Numbered from the stretch's first letter, positions 26,338 through 36,317 are shown. The stretch is 64,000 bases of DNA from Simplicispira metamorpha (GCF_004341365.1 NZ_SLXH01000005.1:62001-126000), one strand, 5' to 3'. A program made the numbers and translations. Notes: generated by a model from the letters alone, not told the origin.

Positions 26338-26943
26338 ATGAAGCTATACTACTCCACCGGCGCGTGCTCGCTGTCGCCCCACATCGCCCTGCACGAAGCG
26401 GGCCTGGCCTTTGAGGCCGTGCTGGCCAGCACCAAGACACACCAGCTGCCCGATGGCACCGACTTCTACACCATCAACCCCCTGGGCTACGTGCCCGTAC
26501 TGGAGCTGGACAACGGCGAGCGCCTGCGCGAAGGCCCGGCCATCGTGCAATACATCGCTGACCAGGTGCCCGACAAAAAGCTGGCCCCGGCCAACGGCAC
26601 GCTGGCGCGCTACCGTCTGCAAGAGTGGCTGAGCTTTATCGGCACGGAGCTGCACAAAGGCCACAGCCCGCTGTTTGCCCCCGGCACCCCCGAAGACTAC
26701 AAACCCGTGCTGCGCCAGCGCCTGCTGTCGCGCTTTGAGTGGGTCAATGCGCAGCTGGCCGACAAGGACTACCTGCTGGGCGACTTCAGCGTGGCCGATG
26801 CCTACCTGTACACCGTCTCGCGCTGGGGCCAGTTCGTGGGCGTGGACACCAGCGGCCTGCCGCACCTGATGGCCTTCAAGCAGCGCATGGAAGCGCGGCC
26901 CGGCGTGCAGGCCGCTCTGCGCGCAGAAGGGCTGCTCAAGTAA
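26338..26943 (+). CDS. gstA: Glutathione S-transferase, beta class (GstA type)
   Basis: A 201-residue GST. MKLYYSTGACSLSPHIALHE contains Tyr5 and Cys10 of the beta class; the thioredoxin-like domain ends near residue 80 with GPAIVQYIADQVP, which holds the usual Glu/Ser-type glutathione contact region, and the helical domain carries GDFSVADAYLYTVSRW near residue 150. AAGGA precedes the ATG at 26338; a TTG two codons upstream was rejected. Its 3' end overlaps the convergent MFS gene by 8 bp. Confidence 0.92.
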   Translation: MKLYYSTGACSLSPHIALHEAGLAFEAVLASTKTHQLPDGTDFYTINPLGYVPVLELDNGERLREGPAIVQYIADQVPDKKLAPANGTLARYRLQEWLSFIGTELHKGHSPLFAPGTPEDYKPVLRQRLLSRFEWVNAQLADKDYLLGDFSVADAYLYTVSRWGQFVGVDTSGLPHLMAFKQRMEARPGVQAALRAEGLLK

Positions 26944-28171
26944 GAGGCTTTTGGCGCGCGGCCACCAGCGCGCCCAGCCACAGCGCCGCGGCAGAAAACA
27001 CCAGGCCGCGCGCCAGCCCCCCGGGCCCGTCGGCAATCAACCCCACCACGGTGGGGCCGACGATCTGGCCCGCTGCAAACACCACCGTGAAGGCGCTGAT
27101 GCCCAGCGCCCACTGCGCAGGCGCCAGGTTGTGCCGCACCAGCGCCGTGGTCGATGCCACCACCGACAAGAACACCCCGCCAAACAGCAGCCCCGAGGCC
27201 AGCATCACCGGCCACACCGAGGTCACTGCGGGCAACACCGTGGCCACGCCCAGCAGGCCGCACAGCACGGCCAGCGCCTGCCCGCCCCGGCTGCGGTCAA
27301 GCAGCCCCGCCCAGATGCGCGAAGACAGCACCACCGCCAGCCCCAGCAGCGCATAAAACAGCGTCACAGCGGCAGCACTGGCGCCCTGCTCGCGCAGCAG
27401 TGCCACCACAAAAGTCATGTAGCCGATGTAGCCCACGCCAAACAGGCCATAGCCCACCAGCGCAGGCGCCATGGCCCGGGCACTGAACACGCCCTGCCCT
27501 TGCGGCAACGGCACCGCAGCCGCCGCCTGCACCGCTGGCTGCGCCGCCGCATCCAGGCGCCGCAGCACCCGCACCGGCCAGACCAGCACCGCCGTGGCCA
27601 GCACGCAGGCCACGGCCAGTGCCCACCAGGCCCAAGTCCAGGCATGGGGGTGGGGGGCACGCTCCAGCACCCAGGGCACCAGCAGTGCCGACAGGCTGAT
27701 GCCCCAGCCCGTGCCGCCGTAGTACAGCCCCAGCAGCAGGCCGCCGCGCTGGGGCGCCAGCGCACCCAAACGCGCCGCCATCAGGCCACCGGCCACAAAC
27801 ACCAGCGCACTGGCCACCCCGGCCAGCAGCCGCTGCACCAGCAACGGCGCCGCATCCAGAAAGAAACCGCACAGCCCCATGAACAGCGACGCCAGCGCCG
27901 CACCGCACAGCAACACCCCTCCGGGCGCCCAGCGGCGCAGCAGCCACGGCGTGGCCAGCGCGCCCAGCAAATAGCCCAGCGCATTGACCGTGTTCATGCC
28001 ACCCGCCAGGGTGTACGACCAGCCCAGGTCGGCCCGCATGGGCGGCAGCAATAAAGCGTAGGCAAACCGCGTAATGCCCAACGACACCGCCGCACCCAGC
28101 GACAGCGCCAACGCCAATACCACGGGGTGCGCGCCCCCTGCCGGTGTACCGGCCCTGTTGTTTGTCTCCAT
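26936..28171 (-). CDS. YbfB/YjiJ-family MFS transporter
   Basis: A 411-residue protein with about twelve membrane segments. SLGITRFAYALLLPPMRADL near residue 35 and GGMNTVNALGYLLGALATPW after it are typical of the YbfB/YjiJ subgroup, which lacks the classical loop motif. Substrate unknown. The ATG at 28171 is used rather than a TTG two codons upstream. The stop lies inside the last codons of gstA on the other strand. Confidence 0.85.
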   Translation of the reverse strand: METNNRAGTPAGGAHPVVLALALSLGAAVSLGITRFAYALLLPPMRADLGWSYTLAGGMNTVNALGYLLGALATPWLLRRWAPGGVLLCGAALASLFMGLCGFFLDAAPLLVQRLLAGVASALVFVAGGLMAARLGALAPQRGGLLLGLYYGGTGWGISLSALLVPWVLERAPHPHAWTWAWWALAVACVLATAVLVWPVRVLRRLDAAAQPAVQAAAAVPLPQGQGVFSARAMAPALVGYGLFGVGYIGYMTFVVALLREQGASAAAVTLFYALLGLAVVLSSRIWAGLLDRSRGGQALAVLCGLLGVATVLPAVTSVWPVMLASGLLFGGVFLSVVASTTALVRHNLAPAQWALGISAFTVVFAAGQIVGPTVVGLIADGPGGLARGLVFSAAALWLGALVAARQKPLT

Positions 28172-28207
28172 GGCCAACGATTGTGCCCCACACCCTGAGC
28201 GCGCTAC

Positions 28208-28271
28208 AAGCTATCAAAAAATGAGCTACTCGCGCACAGCACACGGGCGCCAGAAGCCTTTTTGGGTCAAA
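28208..28271 (+). repeat. Dispersed intergenic repeat, copy 4
   Basis: AAAATGAGCTACTCGCGCAC then GGGCGCCAGAAGCCTTTTTG, a diverged member with the GCGC/GCGC inverted core, in the 280-bp space between two divergent genes. Confidence 0.6.
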
Positions 28272-28451
28272 GAATGCCCATGCAAAGTTTGCACAGCCCC
28301 ATGCCAGCGCCCTACCATACAAGCCATGCGCTTGCAGTCACCCCACGGCACAGGGCGGTTGCGCTAGCGCGTTACGCTCTGCGCCCAAAGTGTCCTGGGG
28401 CCGTGAGGCTCCAGGCCCGTTTTTTTGTCCATGATCCTGAAAGGCTTCTTC

Positions 28452-29570
28452 ATGCCCAGCTTGTTTGATCGCGTCCAGATGGGCGACATCGCCCTGGCCA
28501 ACCGCATCGCCATGGCACCCCTGACGCGCAACCGCGCCCCCAATGCCATCCCCACTGCGCTCATGGCGCAGTACTACGCGCAGCGCGCCAGCGCCGGGCT
28601 GCTCATCACCGAGGCCACCGCCATCAGCCCCCAGGGCCAGGGCTATGCCGACGTGCCCGGCCTCTACAGCACCGAGCAGCTCGATGGCTGGAAGAAGGTG
28701 ACGCAGGCCATCCACGACGCGGGCGGCAAAGTGGTGGTGCAGCTGTGGCACGTGGGCCGCGTCTCGCATTCGAGCCTGCAACCGGGCAACCTGCCGCCCG
28801 TGGCGCCATCGGCCATTGCGGCCAAGTCCAAAACCTACCTCATCGACCATGCCACCGGCCAAGGCCACTTTGCCGCCACCTCCACGCCGCGCGCGCTGGA
28901 GGTCGATGAGCTGCCCGGCATCGTCCACGACTTCCAGATCGCGGCGCGCAACGCCGTCGGCACCGCTGGTTTTGATGGCGTCGAAATCCACGCCGCCAAC
29001 GGCTACCTGCTCGACCAGTTCCTGAAAACCGGCGCCAACCAGCGCCAGGACGATTACGGCGGCAGCATCAAAAACCGCGCCCGCCTGCTGCTGGAAGTGA
29101 CCCGCGCCGTGGTCGAGGCCGTGGGCGGCGGCAAGGTGGGCATCCGCCTGTCGCCCGTCACCCCCGCCAACGACATCCACGACGACGCACCGCAGGCCCT
29201 GTTTGAATACGTGCTGCGCCAGCTGGGCCACCTGAACCTGGCGTATATCCACATCGTCGAAGGCGCCACCGGCGGCCCGCGCGAGCTGCCCGACCGCCCC
29301 TTTGACTACGACGCGCTCAAGGCCGCCTACCGCGCCGCTGGCGGCAAAGGCGCCTGGATGCTGAACAACGCCTACACCCGCGAGCTGGCCGAGCAGGCCG
29401 TGGCCAGCGGGCGTGCCGATGTGGTGGCGTTTGGCAAAGCGTTTATTGCCAACCCCGATCTGGTCGAGCGCCTGCGCCAGAACGCGCCGCTCAACGCCTG
29501 GGACCAGAGCACCTTCTACGGCGGCGGCGCCCAGGGCTACACCGATTACCCGGTGCTGGCGGCAAGTTAA
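28452..29570 (+). CDS. Alkene reductase, Old Yellow Enzyme family (NemA type)
   Basis: FMN-dependent reductase of activated C=C bonds or nitro compounds. The 372-residue protein has IAMAPLTRNRAPNAIPTALM near residue 20, VQLWHVGRVSHSSLQPGN near residue 97, GFDGVEIHAANGYLLDQFL near residue 175 (with the substrate-binding His-Ala-Asn) and DDYGGSIKNRARLLLEV near residue 200. The ATG at 28452 with AAAGG 8 bp upstream was preferred to an ATG seven codons earlier. Single gene between two repeats. Confidence 0.9.
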   Translation: MPSLFDRVQMGDIALANRIAMAPLTRNRAPNAIPTALMAQYYAQRASAGLLITEATAISPQGQGYADVPGLYSTEQLDGWKKVTQAIHDAGGKVVVQLWHVGRVSHSSLQPGNLPPVAPSAIAAKSKTYLIDHATGQGHFAATSTPRALEVDELPGIVHDFQIAARNAVGTAGFDGVEIHAANGYLLDQFLKTGANQRQDDYGGSIKNRARLLLEVTRAVVEAVGGGKVGIRLSPVTPANDIHDDAPQALFEYVLRQLGHLNLAYIHIVEGATGGPRELPDRPFDYDALKAAYRAAGGKGAWMLNNAYTRELAEQAVASGRADVVAFGKAFIANPDLVERLRQNAPLNAWDQSTFYGGGAQGYTDYPVLAAS

Positions 29571-29636
29571 TGGTCAAAAGTGGCCGCAGCGCCCTGCCAG
29601 TGGGCGCAAGCAGCTATCAATAAAGAAGCAAAAGTG
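29571..29636 (-). repeat. Dispersed intergenic repeat, copy 5
   Basis: On the minus strand TTGATAGCTGCTTGCGCCCA then CAGGGCGCTGCGGCCACTTT. It separates the convergent ends of the alkene reductase and hemerythrin genes. Confidence 0.62.
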
Positions 29637-29665
29637 TCCCTGACATCGCGCCTGGGCCTGCGCGC

Positions 29666-30244
29666 TCAGCCCAGGCCGATGGGGCTGGGGGCGCGCAGCA
29701 CGATGCGCGAGAACAGGCGGTCGTAGGCCGCATCGCGCGGCTGCGAATCGCACAGCGGATCGGCATTGTTGGCAAAGGCCGCATCCAGTTCACGCCAGTC
29801 GTCGCCGTCCAGGTGCTGCTGGGCCAGCGGCAGCACCTGGGTTTCTTCCAGGCGCATGTGTTCCATGTAGAACTGCACGTAGCGCGCCAGCTCGTTGGCA
29901 AAGGGCGCGCGCCGAGGCTCGCCCATCAGCTCCCAGGCCAGCAGCAGGTGCTGCAACTGGCGCACGGCGGCCTCACCGCCTGCGTGGTCTTGCTCCAGTT
30001 GGGCCAGCACCGGGGCCACCTCGGGGGCGCGCTGGAGTACCAGCGGAAACAGCAGCCGGGACTCCTTGGGGTGGTGCAGGCGCTCGGGAATCTCGTCGAT
30101 GTAGAACAGCATCGCGCGCATCGAATCAAAGAATGCCTCGGGCGCATCGCCCGGGCCTTTGTCGAGCAACAACAGCAGGGAGCGCAGCACCGCTGACAGC
30201 GAGGCGTGTTCTTTGCGAATTTTTTGCAGGCAGATTGAGGGCAT
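29666..30244 (-). CDS. Hemerythrin-domain protein
   Basis: A 192-residue four-helix protein of the HHE/hemerythrin family, expected to bind a di-iron centre. Likely ligands are His in IRKEHASLSAVL, the HPKESRLLFP motif near residue 55 (His and Glu), His in LEQDHAGGEAAV near residue 83, and YMEHMRLEETQVLPLA near residue 130 (His and Glu). Roles in oxygen or nitric-oxide sensing or iron repair are known for such proteins; none can be assigned here. The start at 30244 begins the first helix. Confidence 0.85.
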   Translation of the reverse strand: MPSICLQKIRKEHASLSAVLRSLLLLLDKGPGDAPEAFFDSMRAMLFYIDEIPERLHHPKESRLLFPLVLQRAPEVAPVLAQLEQDHAGGEAAVRQLQHLLLAWELMGEPRRAPFANELARYVQFYMEHMRLEETQVLPLAQQHLDGDDWRELDAAFANNADPLCDSQPRDAAYDRLFSRIVLRAPSPIGLG

Positions 30245-30345
30245 GGGCGGACTCCGGTAGGGCAACAACAAGGGAACGCCCCATGGTAGAGCGGGTTGGC
30301 CCTGCGCGACACCCGGGTTGACCACACCCGGGGCGCGGTGCGCGC

Positions 30346-31989
30346 TCAGGCCAGCCGTGCCATGGCCTGGGTGCGGTGCCGGGCCGCAGCGCGGGTGGGC
30401 GCCAGTGCCTGCCCATCCTGCACCCCTTCGGCCAACCGGAACTGCTGCACCACCTGCGACAGGCGATCGGCCTGCTCGCGCAGCGACTCGGCCGCCGCCG
30501 CCGACTCTTCGACCAGGGCGGCGTTTTGCTGCGTCATGCGGTCAATCTCGCCCACCGACTGGTTGACCTGGCCGATGCCCGCCGACTGCTCGGAGGCCGC
30601 CGCCGTGATCTCGCCAATGATGTCGCCCACGCGCTGCACGCTGCCCACGATCTCCTGCATGGTCTTGCCCGCGTCTTCCACATGGCGCACGCCGCCTTCG
30701 ACGGCGCTGACGCTGTCGTCAATCAGCTGCTTGATTTCCTTGGCGGCGGCGGCGCTGCGCTGCGCCAGGCTGCGCACCTCGCTGGCCACCACGGCAAAGC
30801 CCCGGCCTTGTTCGCCCGCGCGGGCCGCTTCCACGGCGGCGTTGAGCGCCAGGATGTTGGTCTGGAAGGCGATGCCATCGATCACGCCGATGATGTCGGC
30901 AATCTTGCGGCTGGCCACCGAGATGCCGTGCATGCCCGCCACCGCCTGCTCCACCACCGCGCCGCCGCGCGTGGCCGTGCCCGAGGCCGACACCGACAGC
31001 TGATTGGCCATCTGCGAGGACGTGGCCGTCTGCTGCACCGTGCTGGTCAGCTGCGAGAGCGAAGTCACCGCCTCTTGCGCGTTGCTGGCGGTCTGCTCGG
31101 TGCGCACCGACAAGTCCTGGTTGCCCATGGCGATTTGCGCGCTGGCCGTGGCAATGCTGCCGCTGGCATCGCGCACCTGCGCCACCAGCGCGCTCAGGCC
31201 CTGCTGCATCTGGGCCAGGGCGCGTTGCAGGTCGGCAGCCTCATCGCGGCCCTGGGCATCAATGCGTTGCGACAAATCGCCCCCGGCAATGGCCAGCGCC
31301 ATCCGCTGGGCCTGCTCCAGCGGCTTGCAGATGGCCTGCATGTTGAGCCAGGTCAGGGGCACCACCACCACAATCATGAGCAGCACAGCCAGCCCGAACA
31401 GCCATTTGGTCTGGGTGCCCGCATCCATTTGCGCTTTTTCCGATGCCTGCACTTCGGCGTCCAGCAAAGCGCCCAGCTCCTGCACCAGTTTGTCTGCCGC
31501 CTCGAACTCGGCCACGGCCTTGCCACTCATGCGGTTGGCAATGGTGGCCGTGTCATAGCCGCCGGCTTCGAGCTGGCGCGCCACATGGGCAAACTGCTCG
31601 CGGTAACTGTCCAGCCGCTGCACCAGGGTGCGAATGATGGTGTTGTCCTCATCCTCGGCGCCTTCCAGAAAACGGTTGGCCACTTTTTTGGCATCTTCCA
31701 GGCTGGTCAGCCACTGGGTGTGCGCCTTCTTCACCGCTGCGGGCTTTTCGTAGTGGATGATCATGTCCTTCTCGTGCTGGCGCACCGTGCCCAGCGCAGC
31801 GCGCAAGTCGCCCATGTGCCCGACTTCTTTGAACTCGTGGGCCACAAACTCGGCGCTCATGGCCTGGATGCGGAACATGCCCAGCATGCCCGCGCCCCCC
31901 AGCATGCCCAGCAGCCCCATCACCACCGCGATGGCGCTCAGCATGCGAAAACGGATGGTGAATTGCCTCATGAGCGCCTGGATCGTCAT
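30346..31989 (-). CDS. Methyl-accepting chemotaxis protein
   Basis: A 547-residue chemoreceptor with a first membrane helix (about residues 16-38), a periplasmic four-helix-bundle sensor domain to about residue 190, a second membrane helix ([20 protein letters not shown]), a HAMP domain and a long signalling coiled coil. The hairpin tip [20 protein letters not shown] is intact, as is [19 protein letters not shown]. The C-terminus lacks an NWETF-type pentapeptide for CheR tethering. The ligand is unknown. No che genes nearby. Confidence 0.93.
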   Translation of the reverse strand: MTIQALMRQFTIRFRMLSAIAVVMGLLGMLGGAGMLGMFRIQAMSAEFVAHEFKEVGHMGDLRAALGTVRQHEKDMIIHYEKPAAVKKAHTQWLTSLEDAKKVANRFLEGAEDEDNTIIRTLVQRLDSYREQFAHVARQLEAGGYDTATIANRMSGKAVAEFEAADKLVQELGALLDAEVQASEKAQMDAGTQTKWLFGLAVLLMIVVVVPLTWLNMQAICKPLEQAQRMALAIAGGDLSQRIDAQGRDEAADLQRALAQMQQGLSALVAQVRDASGSIATASAQIAMGNQDLSVRTEQTASNAQEAVTSLSQLTSTVQQTATSSQMANQLSVSASGTATRGGAVVEQAVAGMHGISVASRKIADIIGVIDGIAFQTNILALNAAVEAARAGEQGRGFAVVASEVRSLAQRSAAAAKEIKQLIDDSVSAVEGGVRHVEDAGKTMQEIVGSVQRVGDIIGEITAAASEQSAGIGQVNQSVGEIDRMTQQNAALVEESAAAAESLREQADRLSQVVQQFRLAEGVQDGQALAPTRAAARHRTQAMARLA

Positions 31990-32102
31990 GTGTCTTCCTC
32001 TCGGTAAGGGTGAGCGCCACAGGCACAGCGCCCGTGGCCAGTTCAAATGCAACGAAGCGTTGCAGTTTGCCACCGCCTGCCAAGCCTGCGCATAGGTGGT
32101 TG

Positions 32103-34493
32103 TCACATCGGTTTCACCCCGTTTTGTGGCATGCGCCAGCGTTTGAGCAGCAGTGCGTTGGTCACCACGCTGACCGAACTGAGCGCCATGGCCGCCCCGG
32201 CCACCACCGGGCTCAAGTAGCCCAGCGCGGCCAGCGGGATGCCGGCGACGTTGTAGGCAAAGGCCCAGAACAGGTTTTGCCGGATTTTGCGCACCGTGCG
32301 GCGCGAGATATCCAGCGCCGCCGCCACCAGTGCCGGGTCGCCGCGCATCAGCGTGATACCGGCGGCGTGCATGGCCACATCGGTGCCGTTGCCCATGGCC
32401 ATGCCGACATCGGCAGCGGCCAGCGCGGGCGCATCGTTGACGCCATCGCCCACCATGGCGACCACATGGCCCCCGGGGTGACCATCGCCTTGCTGCAAGG
32501 CGCGCACCTGGGCGGCCTTGTCACCGGGCAGCACGTCGGCGCGCACATCGGCGGCGTCCAGGCCCAGGCGCTGCGCCATGGCCAGGGCAGCGCCCCGGTT
32601 GTCGCCCGAGATCATCACCGTGCGGATGCCGCGTTCGTGCAGCTGCGCCAGCGCCGCGCGCGCGCCGGGCTTGGGCTCGTCGCCAAAGGCCAGCAGGGCC
32701 TGCAATTGCAGACCGGGCGCAGCGCCTGTATCGGCACCGGCAGGAGGCGCATCGTTTTCTGCACGGGCCTGCACACGCACCGCCACCGCCGACACCGTGG
32801 CGCCCTCGCTTTGCCACTGCTGCGCTTGCGCAGCCAGCGGGCCCAGCGCCACGCCCAGCTCGTCCATCCAGCGCAGGCTGCCCACCAGGTAGCTGCGCGC
32901 GCCCACGGTGCCCTCGGTGCCGCGCCCAGGCACGGCGCGCACCGCGCCGGGCGCGGCCACGTCCAGCCCCCGGTCGTGCGCGGCCTGCACCACAGCACGG
33001 GCCAGCGGGTGCTCGCTGCCGCTTTGCACTGCCGCCAGCGCCGCCAGCAGCGCGGCTTCGTCCTGGCCCGGTTCCACGTGAAACGCCGTCAGGCGCGGTT
33101 GGCCCACGGTGAGGGTGCCGGTCTTGTCAAAGGCCACGGTGTCCACGCGGTGGGCCAGCTCCAGCGCCTGCGCGTCCTTGATGAGGATGCCGTGCCGGGC
33201 CGCCACACCCGTGCCCGCCATGATGGCGGCGGGCGTGGCCAGCCCCAGCGCGCAGGGGCAGGCAATCACCAGCACCGCCACGGCGCGGATCAGTGCCACC
33301 TCCATGCCCACGCCCGCCCACCACCAGCCCAGGAAGGTACACAGCGCAATCAGCAGCACCACGGGCACAAAGACGTTGGCCACCTGGTCCACCAACCGCT
33401 GTATCGGTGCCTTGGCGGCCTGCGCATCCTCCACCAGCCGGATGATGCGCGAGAGCACCGTCTCCGCGCCCACGGCGCGCACTTGCAGCACGATGCGGCC
33501 CTCGCCGTTGATGGCGCCGCCCGTCAAGCCATCGCCCTGCGCCTTGGCCACGGGCAGCGGCTCGCCCGTCAGCATGGATTCGTCCACCTGCGTGTCGCCC
33601 TCCAGCAGCACGCCATCGACGGGGATGCGCTCGCCGGGGCGCACCACCAGCCGGTCGCCCACCATCACCTCGGCCACGGGCACATCGACCTCGCCGGTTT
33701 TGCCCAGCAGGTGCGCCACATCGGGCCGCAGGCCGTGCAGGGCGCGGATGGCCGCCGTGGTCTGGTGCTTGGCGCGTGCCTCCAGCCACTTGCCCAGCAG
33801 CACCAGCGTGATGACCACCGCCGACGCCTCGAAGTACAGGTGCGGCGTGTGCCCCGGGTGGGCGGTGAGCCACAGCCACACCGACAAGCCCCAGCCCGCA
33901 CTGGTGCCAATGGCCACCAGCAAATCCATGTTGCCCGATAGCGCCTTGGCCGCATGCCAGCCCGCCTGGTAAAAGCGCGCGCCCAGAATGAACTGCACCG
34001 GCGTGGCCAGCACGAACTGCGCCCAGGCCGGCAGCATCCAGTGCGCGCCGAACAGGTCGCCCAGCATGGGCAGCACCAGCGGCAACGACAGCACCAGCCC
34101 GATGGCCACCGGCGCAAACCCGGCCCAGGGCGAATCGTCCTGCTCGCGCGCAGCGCTGGCAGCGGGCGTGAGTGGCTCGTAACCGGCGTTGCGCACGGCG
34201 CGGCGGAGCAGCGCCTCCATGGCGGCGTCGCCCCCCTCGGGCGGGGTGAACTGCACGCGCGCCGACTCGGTGGCCAGGTTCACGGTGGCCTGCTGCACGC
34301 CCGGCACCTTGCCCAGGGCGCGCTCGACACGGCCCGAGCAGCTCGCACAGGTCATGCCGCCAATGGACAAGTCCAGCGTGTGCGCCGGCGCAGAGGCAGC
34401 CGGTTCAGGCACAAAGGCCGGGGCGGTGGCAGGCGTGGTGTCCGGGGTAGCGCTGGCCTGGGGCGCTGCCGGGGTGGGGGCGGAGGTGTTCAT
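32103..34493 (-). CDS. copA: Copper-exporting P1B-type ATPase
   Basis: Pumps Cu(I) out of the cytoplasm. The 796-residue protein has an Ala/Pro-rich lead of about 44 residues, one heavy-metal-binding domain with [16 protein letters not shown], eight expected membrane segments, the CPC motif [13 protein letters not shown] near residue 420, the phosphorylation site [11 protein letters not shown] near residue 465, [10 protein letters not shown] and [16 protein letters not shown]. The ATG at 34493 is the only ATG before the metal domain. It is divergent from copZ-cueR and carries its own CueR-like promoter. Confidence 0.95.
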   Translation of the reverse strand: MNTSAPTPAAPQASATPDTTPATAPAFVPEPAASAPAHTLDLSIGGMTCASCSGRVERALGKVPGVQQATVNLATESARVQFTPPEGGDAAMEALLRRAVRNAGYEPLTPAASAAREQDDSPWAGFAPVAIGLVLSLPLVLPMLGDLFGAHWMLPAWAQFVLATPVQFILGARFYQAGWHAAKALSGNMDLLVAIGTSAGWGLSVWLWLTAHPGHTPHLYFEASAVVITLVLLGKWLEARAKHQTTAAIRALHGLRPDVAHLLGKTGEVDVPVAEVMVGDRLVVRPGERIPVDGVLLEGDTQVDESMLTGEPLPVAKAQGDGLTGGAINGEGRIVLQVRAVGAETVLSRIIRLVEDAQAAKAPIQRLVDQVANVFVPVVLLIALCTFLGWWWAGVGMEVALIRAVAVLVIACPCALGLATPAAIMAGTGVAARHGILIKDAQALELAHRVDTVAFDKTGTLTVGQPRLTAFHVEPGQDEAALLAALAAVQSGSEHPLARAVVQAAHDRGLDVAAPGAVRAVPGRGTEGTVGARSYLVGSLRWMDELGVALGPLAAQAQQWQSEGATVSAVAVRVQARAENDAPPAGADTGAAPGLQLQALLAFGDEPKPGARAALAQLHERGIRTVMISGDNRGAALAMAQRLGLDAADVRADVLPGDKAAQVRALQQGDGHPGGHVVAMVGDGVNDAPALAAADVGMAMGNGTDVAMHAAGITLMRGDPALVAAALDISRRTVRKIRQNLFWAFAYNVAGIPLAALGYLSPVVAGAAMALSSVSVVTNALLLKRWRMPQNGVKPM
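33070..33085. promoter_or_regulatory. parS-like site 5, inside copA
   Basis: GGTTCCACGTGAAACG matches the parS consensus except at the two end bases. It lies 10.7 kb from the main cluster, on the side facing the putative origin. May be chance, but the 14-base core is exact. Confidence 0.65.
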
Positions 34494-34499
34494 GGCGCT

Positions 34500-34530
34500 A
34501 CGGTAATCCTTCACAGCGTGGCAAGGTCAA
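34500..34530 (-). promoter_or_regulatory. CueR-type promoter of copA
   Basis: On the minus strand TTGACC (34530-34525) and TACCGT (34505-34500) are 19 bp apart, the long spacer typical of MerR-family promoters. The half-site ACCTTGCCA is followed by the weaker TGTGAAGGA arm. The expected transcription start falls on or next to the copA ATG. Confidence 0.7.
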
Positions 34531-34628
34531 GCCCTGGTGCCGTATCAACGATCCAGCGGTGCCCCATGGCGCCCGCGCGCAGGGCGCAGGCCGCCCCCCC
34601 GCACCGGGGCCATGGTGCAGCGCGGGGC

Positions 34629-34659
34629 TTGACCTTGCCACGATGGCAAGGTTCATGAT
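34629..34659 (+). promoter_or_regulatory. CueR-type promoter and operator of copZ-cueR
   Basis: TTGACC at 34629 and CATGAT at 34654 are separated by 19 bp. Between them lies a perfect inverted repeat with arms ACCTTGCCA and TGGCAAGGT around CGA (34632-34652), the expected CueR operator. Confidence 0.82.
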
Positions 34660-34694
34660 GGCAACCATCATTCACTCACACCGGAGCCACCACC

Positions 34695-34892
34695 ATGCAA
34701 CACCAATTTGACGTCCAGGGCATGACCTGCGGCCACTGCGAGCGTGCCGTCACCGACGCCGTGCTGGAACTTGACCCGCAGGCCCAGGTGCGCATTGACC
34801 GCGCGCAGCACCGCGTCGAGGTGGACAGCACCCAGCCGCGCGAGGCCCTGGCCGCTGCCATCGCCGCAGAAGGCTACCAAGTCGCGCCATGA
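34695..34892 (+). CDS. copZ: Copper chaperone CopZ-like protein
   Basis: A 65-residue heavy-metal-associated domain. QHQFDVQGMTCGHCERAVTD carries the Cys-x2-Cys copper site at residues 12 and 15, and the rest fits the ferredoxin-like fold with EGYQV at the end. Expected to carry Cu(I) to CopA or away from CueR. Its ATG follows a CueR-like promoter by 35 bp with GGAG near it, and its stop overlaps cueR by four bases. Confidence 0.92.
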   Translation: MQHQFDVQGMTCGHCERAVTDAVLELDPQAQVRIDRAQHRVEVDSTQPREALAAAIAAEGYQVAP

Positions 34893-35323
34893 CCGCACGC
34901 GCCAGCGCCCAGGCCTGGCCTGTGGCCATTGGCCAGGCCGCGCGCCGTGCAGGCATCTCGGCGCGCATGGTGCGCCACTACGAATCGCTGGGCCTGCTGG
35001 CGCCCGTGGCCCGCACCGATAGCGGCTACCGCCAGTACGCCGAGGCCGACGTACACGCGCTGCGCTTTATCGGGCGCGCGCGGGTGCTGGGCTTTTCGAT
35101 AGAAGAAATCCGCGCGTTGCTGCAACTGTGGCAAGACCAGGAGCGTGCCAGCAGCCAGGTCAAGCGCATTGCCCAAGCCCACATCGACGACCTGGGCGCG
35201 CGCATCGCCGCCATGCAGGCCATGCAGCGCACCCTGCAAACGCTGGTGTCGTGCTGCCAGGGCAACGAGCGGCCCAACTGCCCCATCCTGGACGACCTGG
35301 CGGCAGCGGGCCAGCGGCTGTAG
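34889..35323 (+). CDS. cueR: Copper-responsive MerR-family regulator CueR
   Basis: A 144-residue MerR regulator. The winged helix-turn-helix is seen in IGQAARRAGISARMVRHYES and GYRQYAEADVHALRFI; the dimerisation helix follows; the C-terminal metal loop reads SCCQGNERPNCPIL, with the two cysteines eight residues apart that bind Cu(I) in CueR. It is the second gene of the copZ operon, and probably controls both that operon and copA through the promoters at 34500-34659, an autoregulated arrangement. Confidence 0.93.
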   Translation: MTARASAQAWPVAIGQAARRAGISARMVRHYESLGLLAPVARTDSGYRQYAEADVHALRFIGRARVLGFSIEEIRALLQLWQDQERASSQVKRIAQAHIDDLGARIAAMQAMQRTLQTLVSCCQGNERPNCPILDDLAAAGQRL

Positions 35324-35355
35324 CGGGACTGGACTGCAGCGCGGGGGCTGCGATT

Positions 35356-35422
35356 CACTATCAAATCAATAGCTTATAGCGCACGTCCAGCGGTGCTTTG
35401 AGACCAAAAAATATCTGAAACC
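35356..35422 (+). repeat. Dispersed intergenic repeat, copy 6
   Basis: ATCAATAGCTTATAGCGCAC then CAGCGGTGCTTTGAGACC, a diverged copy between the convergent cueR and tetR-type genes. Confidence 0.58.
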
Positions 35423-35445
35423 TGCGCGCAACCTGCGCTAAGCGC

Positions 35446-36192
35446 TCACTTTTTTGCAGCCCGTGGCTTGCGCGCCGGGGCCACCGGGGCAGTCTCTGCG
35501 GGCGCAGCCCGTGCCACCGCCGGCACATCGGCCCGGCGCAGCACGCCCTCGCACAGGGTGGTGATGCACTGCTGGGCGATCTGCTCGGGCGTGTACTCGC
35601 CGCCGCTTTGGTACCAGCGGCCAATCCAGCTCAGCGCACCGGCAATCACAAACGCGGTCATCTTGGGGTCGCACGGTTGCAGCGAGCCCTCTTCCACGCC
35701 TGCGGCCACCAGGCGCCGAAACGCCTGGTCAATGCCGGACTTGAGCCGGCGCAGCTCTTTGCGGCTGTCGGGGGGCAGCTCCTCATCGCCCACACGGATC
35801 AGGCACATGCCAAAAGGCTGGGTGACGATGTGCGCATACACCTGCATGCAGGCCATGAGCTGGTCAATGGCCTTGCCACCGGCAGCGCGCGAGGCTTCGA
35901 TGCCCTCAATGGTCATCTCCAGGCCCTGGCGCACGCACTCGATCAGGATCTGGTCTTTGTTCTTGACGTAGTAGTACAGCGTCGGCTTGGTCACGTTCAG
36001 CCGCGCGGCGATGTCGTCCAGCGACGTGGCATGGAAGCCCTTTTCATTGAACAACTGCGCTGCGGTGCTCAACACCGCGTGGCGTTTGGCCTCGCGCTGC
36101 TGCTCGCGGTCGGGCGCGCTCGCCCAGGGCGAAGCGATGGCGGAAGTCGCAGGGGCGGCTTTTCTTTTTTTGGCGGGAGTCGGCTCAGTCAT
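35446..36192 (-). CDS. TetR-family transcriptional regulator
   Basis: A 248-residue TetR-type repressor. After a Lys/Ala-rich lead, the DNA-binding domain (about residues 40-85) reads LSTAAQLFNEKGFHATSLDD and IAARLNVTKPTLYYYVKNKD. The C-terminal ligand domain ends in an Ala/Pro/Arg/Lys-rich tail (ARKPRAAKK). It is divergent from the liv/acyl-CoA operon, with inverted repeats between them, so it probably represses that operon in answer to an acyl-CoA or similar ligand. The ATG at 36192 was preferred to an upstream start. Confidence 0.88.
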   Translation of the reverse strand: MTEPTPAKKRKAAPATSAIASPWASAPDREQQREAKRHAVLSTAAQLFNEKGFHATSLDDIAARLNVTKPTLYYYVKNKDQILIECVRQGLEMTIEGIEASRAAGGKAIDQLMACMQVYAHIVTQPFGMCLIRVGDEELPPDSRKELRRLKSGIDQAFRRLVAAGVEEGSLQPCDPKMTAFVIAGALSWIGRWYQSGGEYTPEQIAQQCITTLCEGVLRRADVPAVARAAPAETAPVAPARKPRAAKK

Positions 36193-36248
36193 GGCGGTAT
36201 TACACAGGGAAAGTACCAATGCGGACAGTGGCTGCGCATCCCAAAATC

Positions 36249-36281
36249 TACTCAGAAGTAAATAGTCTACGTAAAAGTAGA
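36249..36281. promoter_or_regulatory. Candidate operator of the TetR-type regulator
   Basis: Two adjacent inverted repeats in an AT-rich stretch: TACT-CAGA-AGTA at 36249-36260 and TCTAC-gtaaaa-GTAGA at 36266-36281. They lie between the divergent regulator and ABC-transporter genes, 57-126 bp from the two starts. Confidence 0.5.
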
Positions 36282-36317
36282 TTTTTCACGGTTCGCACAA
36301 ACCCGAATAAGAGACCG

